A DNA stretch of 12,947 bases from Oscillospiraceae bacterium (GTDB lineage: Bacteria; Bacillota; Clostridia; Oscillospirales; Ruminococcaceae): contig JAHHUD010000044.1 in assembly GCA_020024185.1 (NCBI GenBank), positions 1 to 12,947 on the forward strand. Reading direction: 5' to 3'. Position 1 is the stretch's first letter. Every line of letters starts with the position of its first letter. The notes beneath the pieces are model-generated. The model did no database searches. It saw only the letters and a program-made list of their open reading frames with translations, and was not told the origin of the DNA. Below are positions 12,814 to 12,947 of this stretch, piece by piece. The translations under genes were made by a program, and so were the position numbers.

Positions 12814-12947
12814 ATTTTATAAATTTTTACATAATTTATTTTGCATAATAAAACTAGGTTTATGTAAAGATATGTAGACCGGAAAGTTAGTGTTTTTTAT
12901 TTTATAAATTTTTACATAATTTATTTTGCATAATAAAACTAGGTTTA
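12799..12947. repeat. Direct repeat of about 86-bp period, second copy cut by the window end
   Basis: Copy 1 runs 12799-12862 and copy 2 12885-12947. Both start with AGTTAGTG and a T-run (7 against 6 T), then match exactly: 12808-12862 equals 12893-12947, 55 bases. The 22 bases between them (12863-12884) are seen once. Only copy 1 has the left hairpin arm needed for a terminator. No ORF or transposase lies within the repeat. Confidence 0.9.

Noticed and set aside
12799..12947. Mobile-element end or tRNA attachment site
   Set aside because: The repeat does not copy any part of the tRNA 3' end and no integrase or transposase is visible, so an att site or insertion sequence is not supported.
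1..12947. A novel defence, secretion or biosynthetic system
   Set aside because: Every sizeable gene falls in a known family, mostly housekeeping, and no unexplained multi-gene cluster remains.

Overview
This is a low-GC (about one-third G+C) stretch of bacterial chromosome. I read it as an anaerobic, probably gut-associated member of the Clostridia (Bacillota). The reasons are a 55-residue clostridial 2[4Fe-4S] ferredoxin, the Gram-positive gene order darA-holB-ricT, strong AGGAGG-type ribosome binding sites, TTGACA/TATAAT-type promoters, and tRNA genes with encoded CCA ends. The left edge cuts through galE and the right edge stops inside a direct repeat, so the window may be a whole assembled contig.

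Layout. 1-1633 (+): the 3' two-thirds of galE (UDP-glucose 4-epimerase) followed 16 bases later by a sugar-nucleotidyltransferase-like gene, a nucleotide-sugar pair. 1634-1968: an AT-rich gap with a 12-bp inverted repeat and a promoter. 1969-2358 (+): a small XRE regulator with two predicted membrane helices, then a strong terminator. 2555-2722 (-): ferredoxin as a single-gene unit with a near-consensus promoter, a 16-bp palindrome in its leader and its own terminator. 2855-7868 (-): a colinear block transcribed patatin-like lipase, PTS Enzyme I-like protein, darA (c-di-AMP receptor), holB (delta' clamp-loader subunit), ricT (PSP1/YaaT). darA/holB overlap by one base and holB/ricT are 18 bases apart, so the last three are clearly one operon; the first two are probably a second unit upstream. 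8021-10024 (-): a large DUF2142 polytopic membrane protein with its own promoter and terminator. 10198-11372 (+): a divergent pair, a glutaredoxin-like thiol protein and a short cytoplasmic asparaginase, ending at a strong terminator. 11403-11688: a structured, repeat-rich convergent intergenic region. 11689-12375 (-): MTA/SAH nucleosidase. 12606-12770 (+): tRNA-Thr(UGU) and tRNA-Tyr(GUA) in tandem behind one excellent and one probable promoter, followed by a terminator that forms part of a roughly 86-bp direct repeat running off the window.

How the genes relate. Most are housekeeping: nucleotide-sugar supply, cell-envelope chemistry (DUF2142), replication (holB), c-di-AMP sensing (darA), RNA maturation (ricT), methylthioadenosine recycling and translation. 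I see no phage, transposase, CRISPR array, toxin-antitoxin or defence system, and no convincing new multi-gene system. The features most worth checking are non-coding: the seven-copy GTTTTC(A/C)ACA decamer cluster with mutually exclusive hairpins at 11450-11687, and the repeat at the right end whose exact 55-base match looks like an unresolved tandem array or an assembly-graph loop. Among proteins, the Enzyme I-like protein with an altered phosphohistidine loop and the holB product without its zinc cysteines are the most distinctive.
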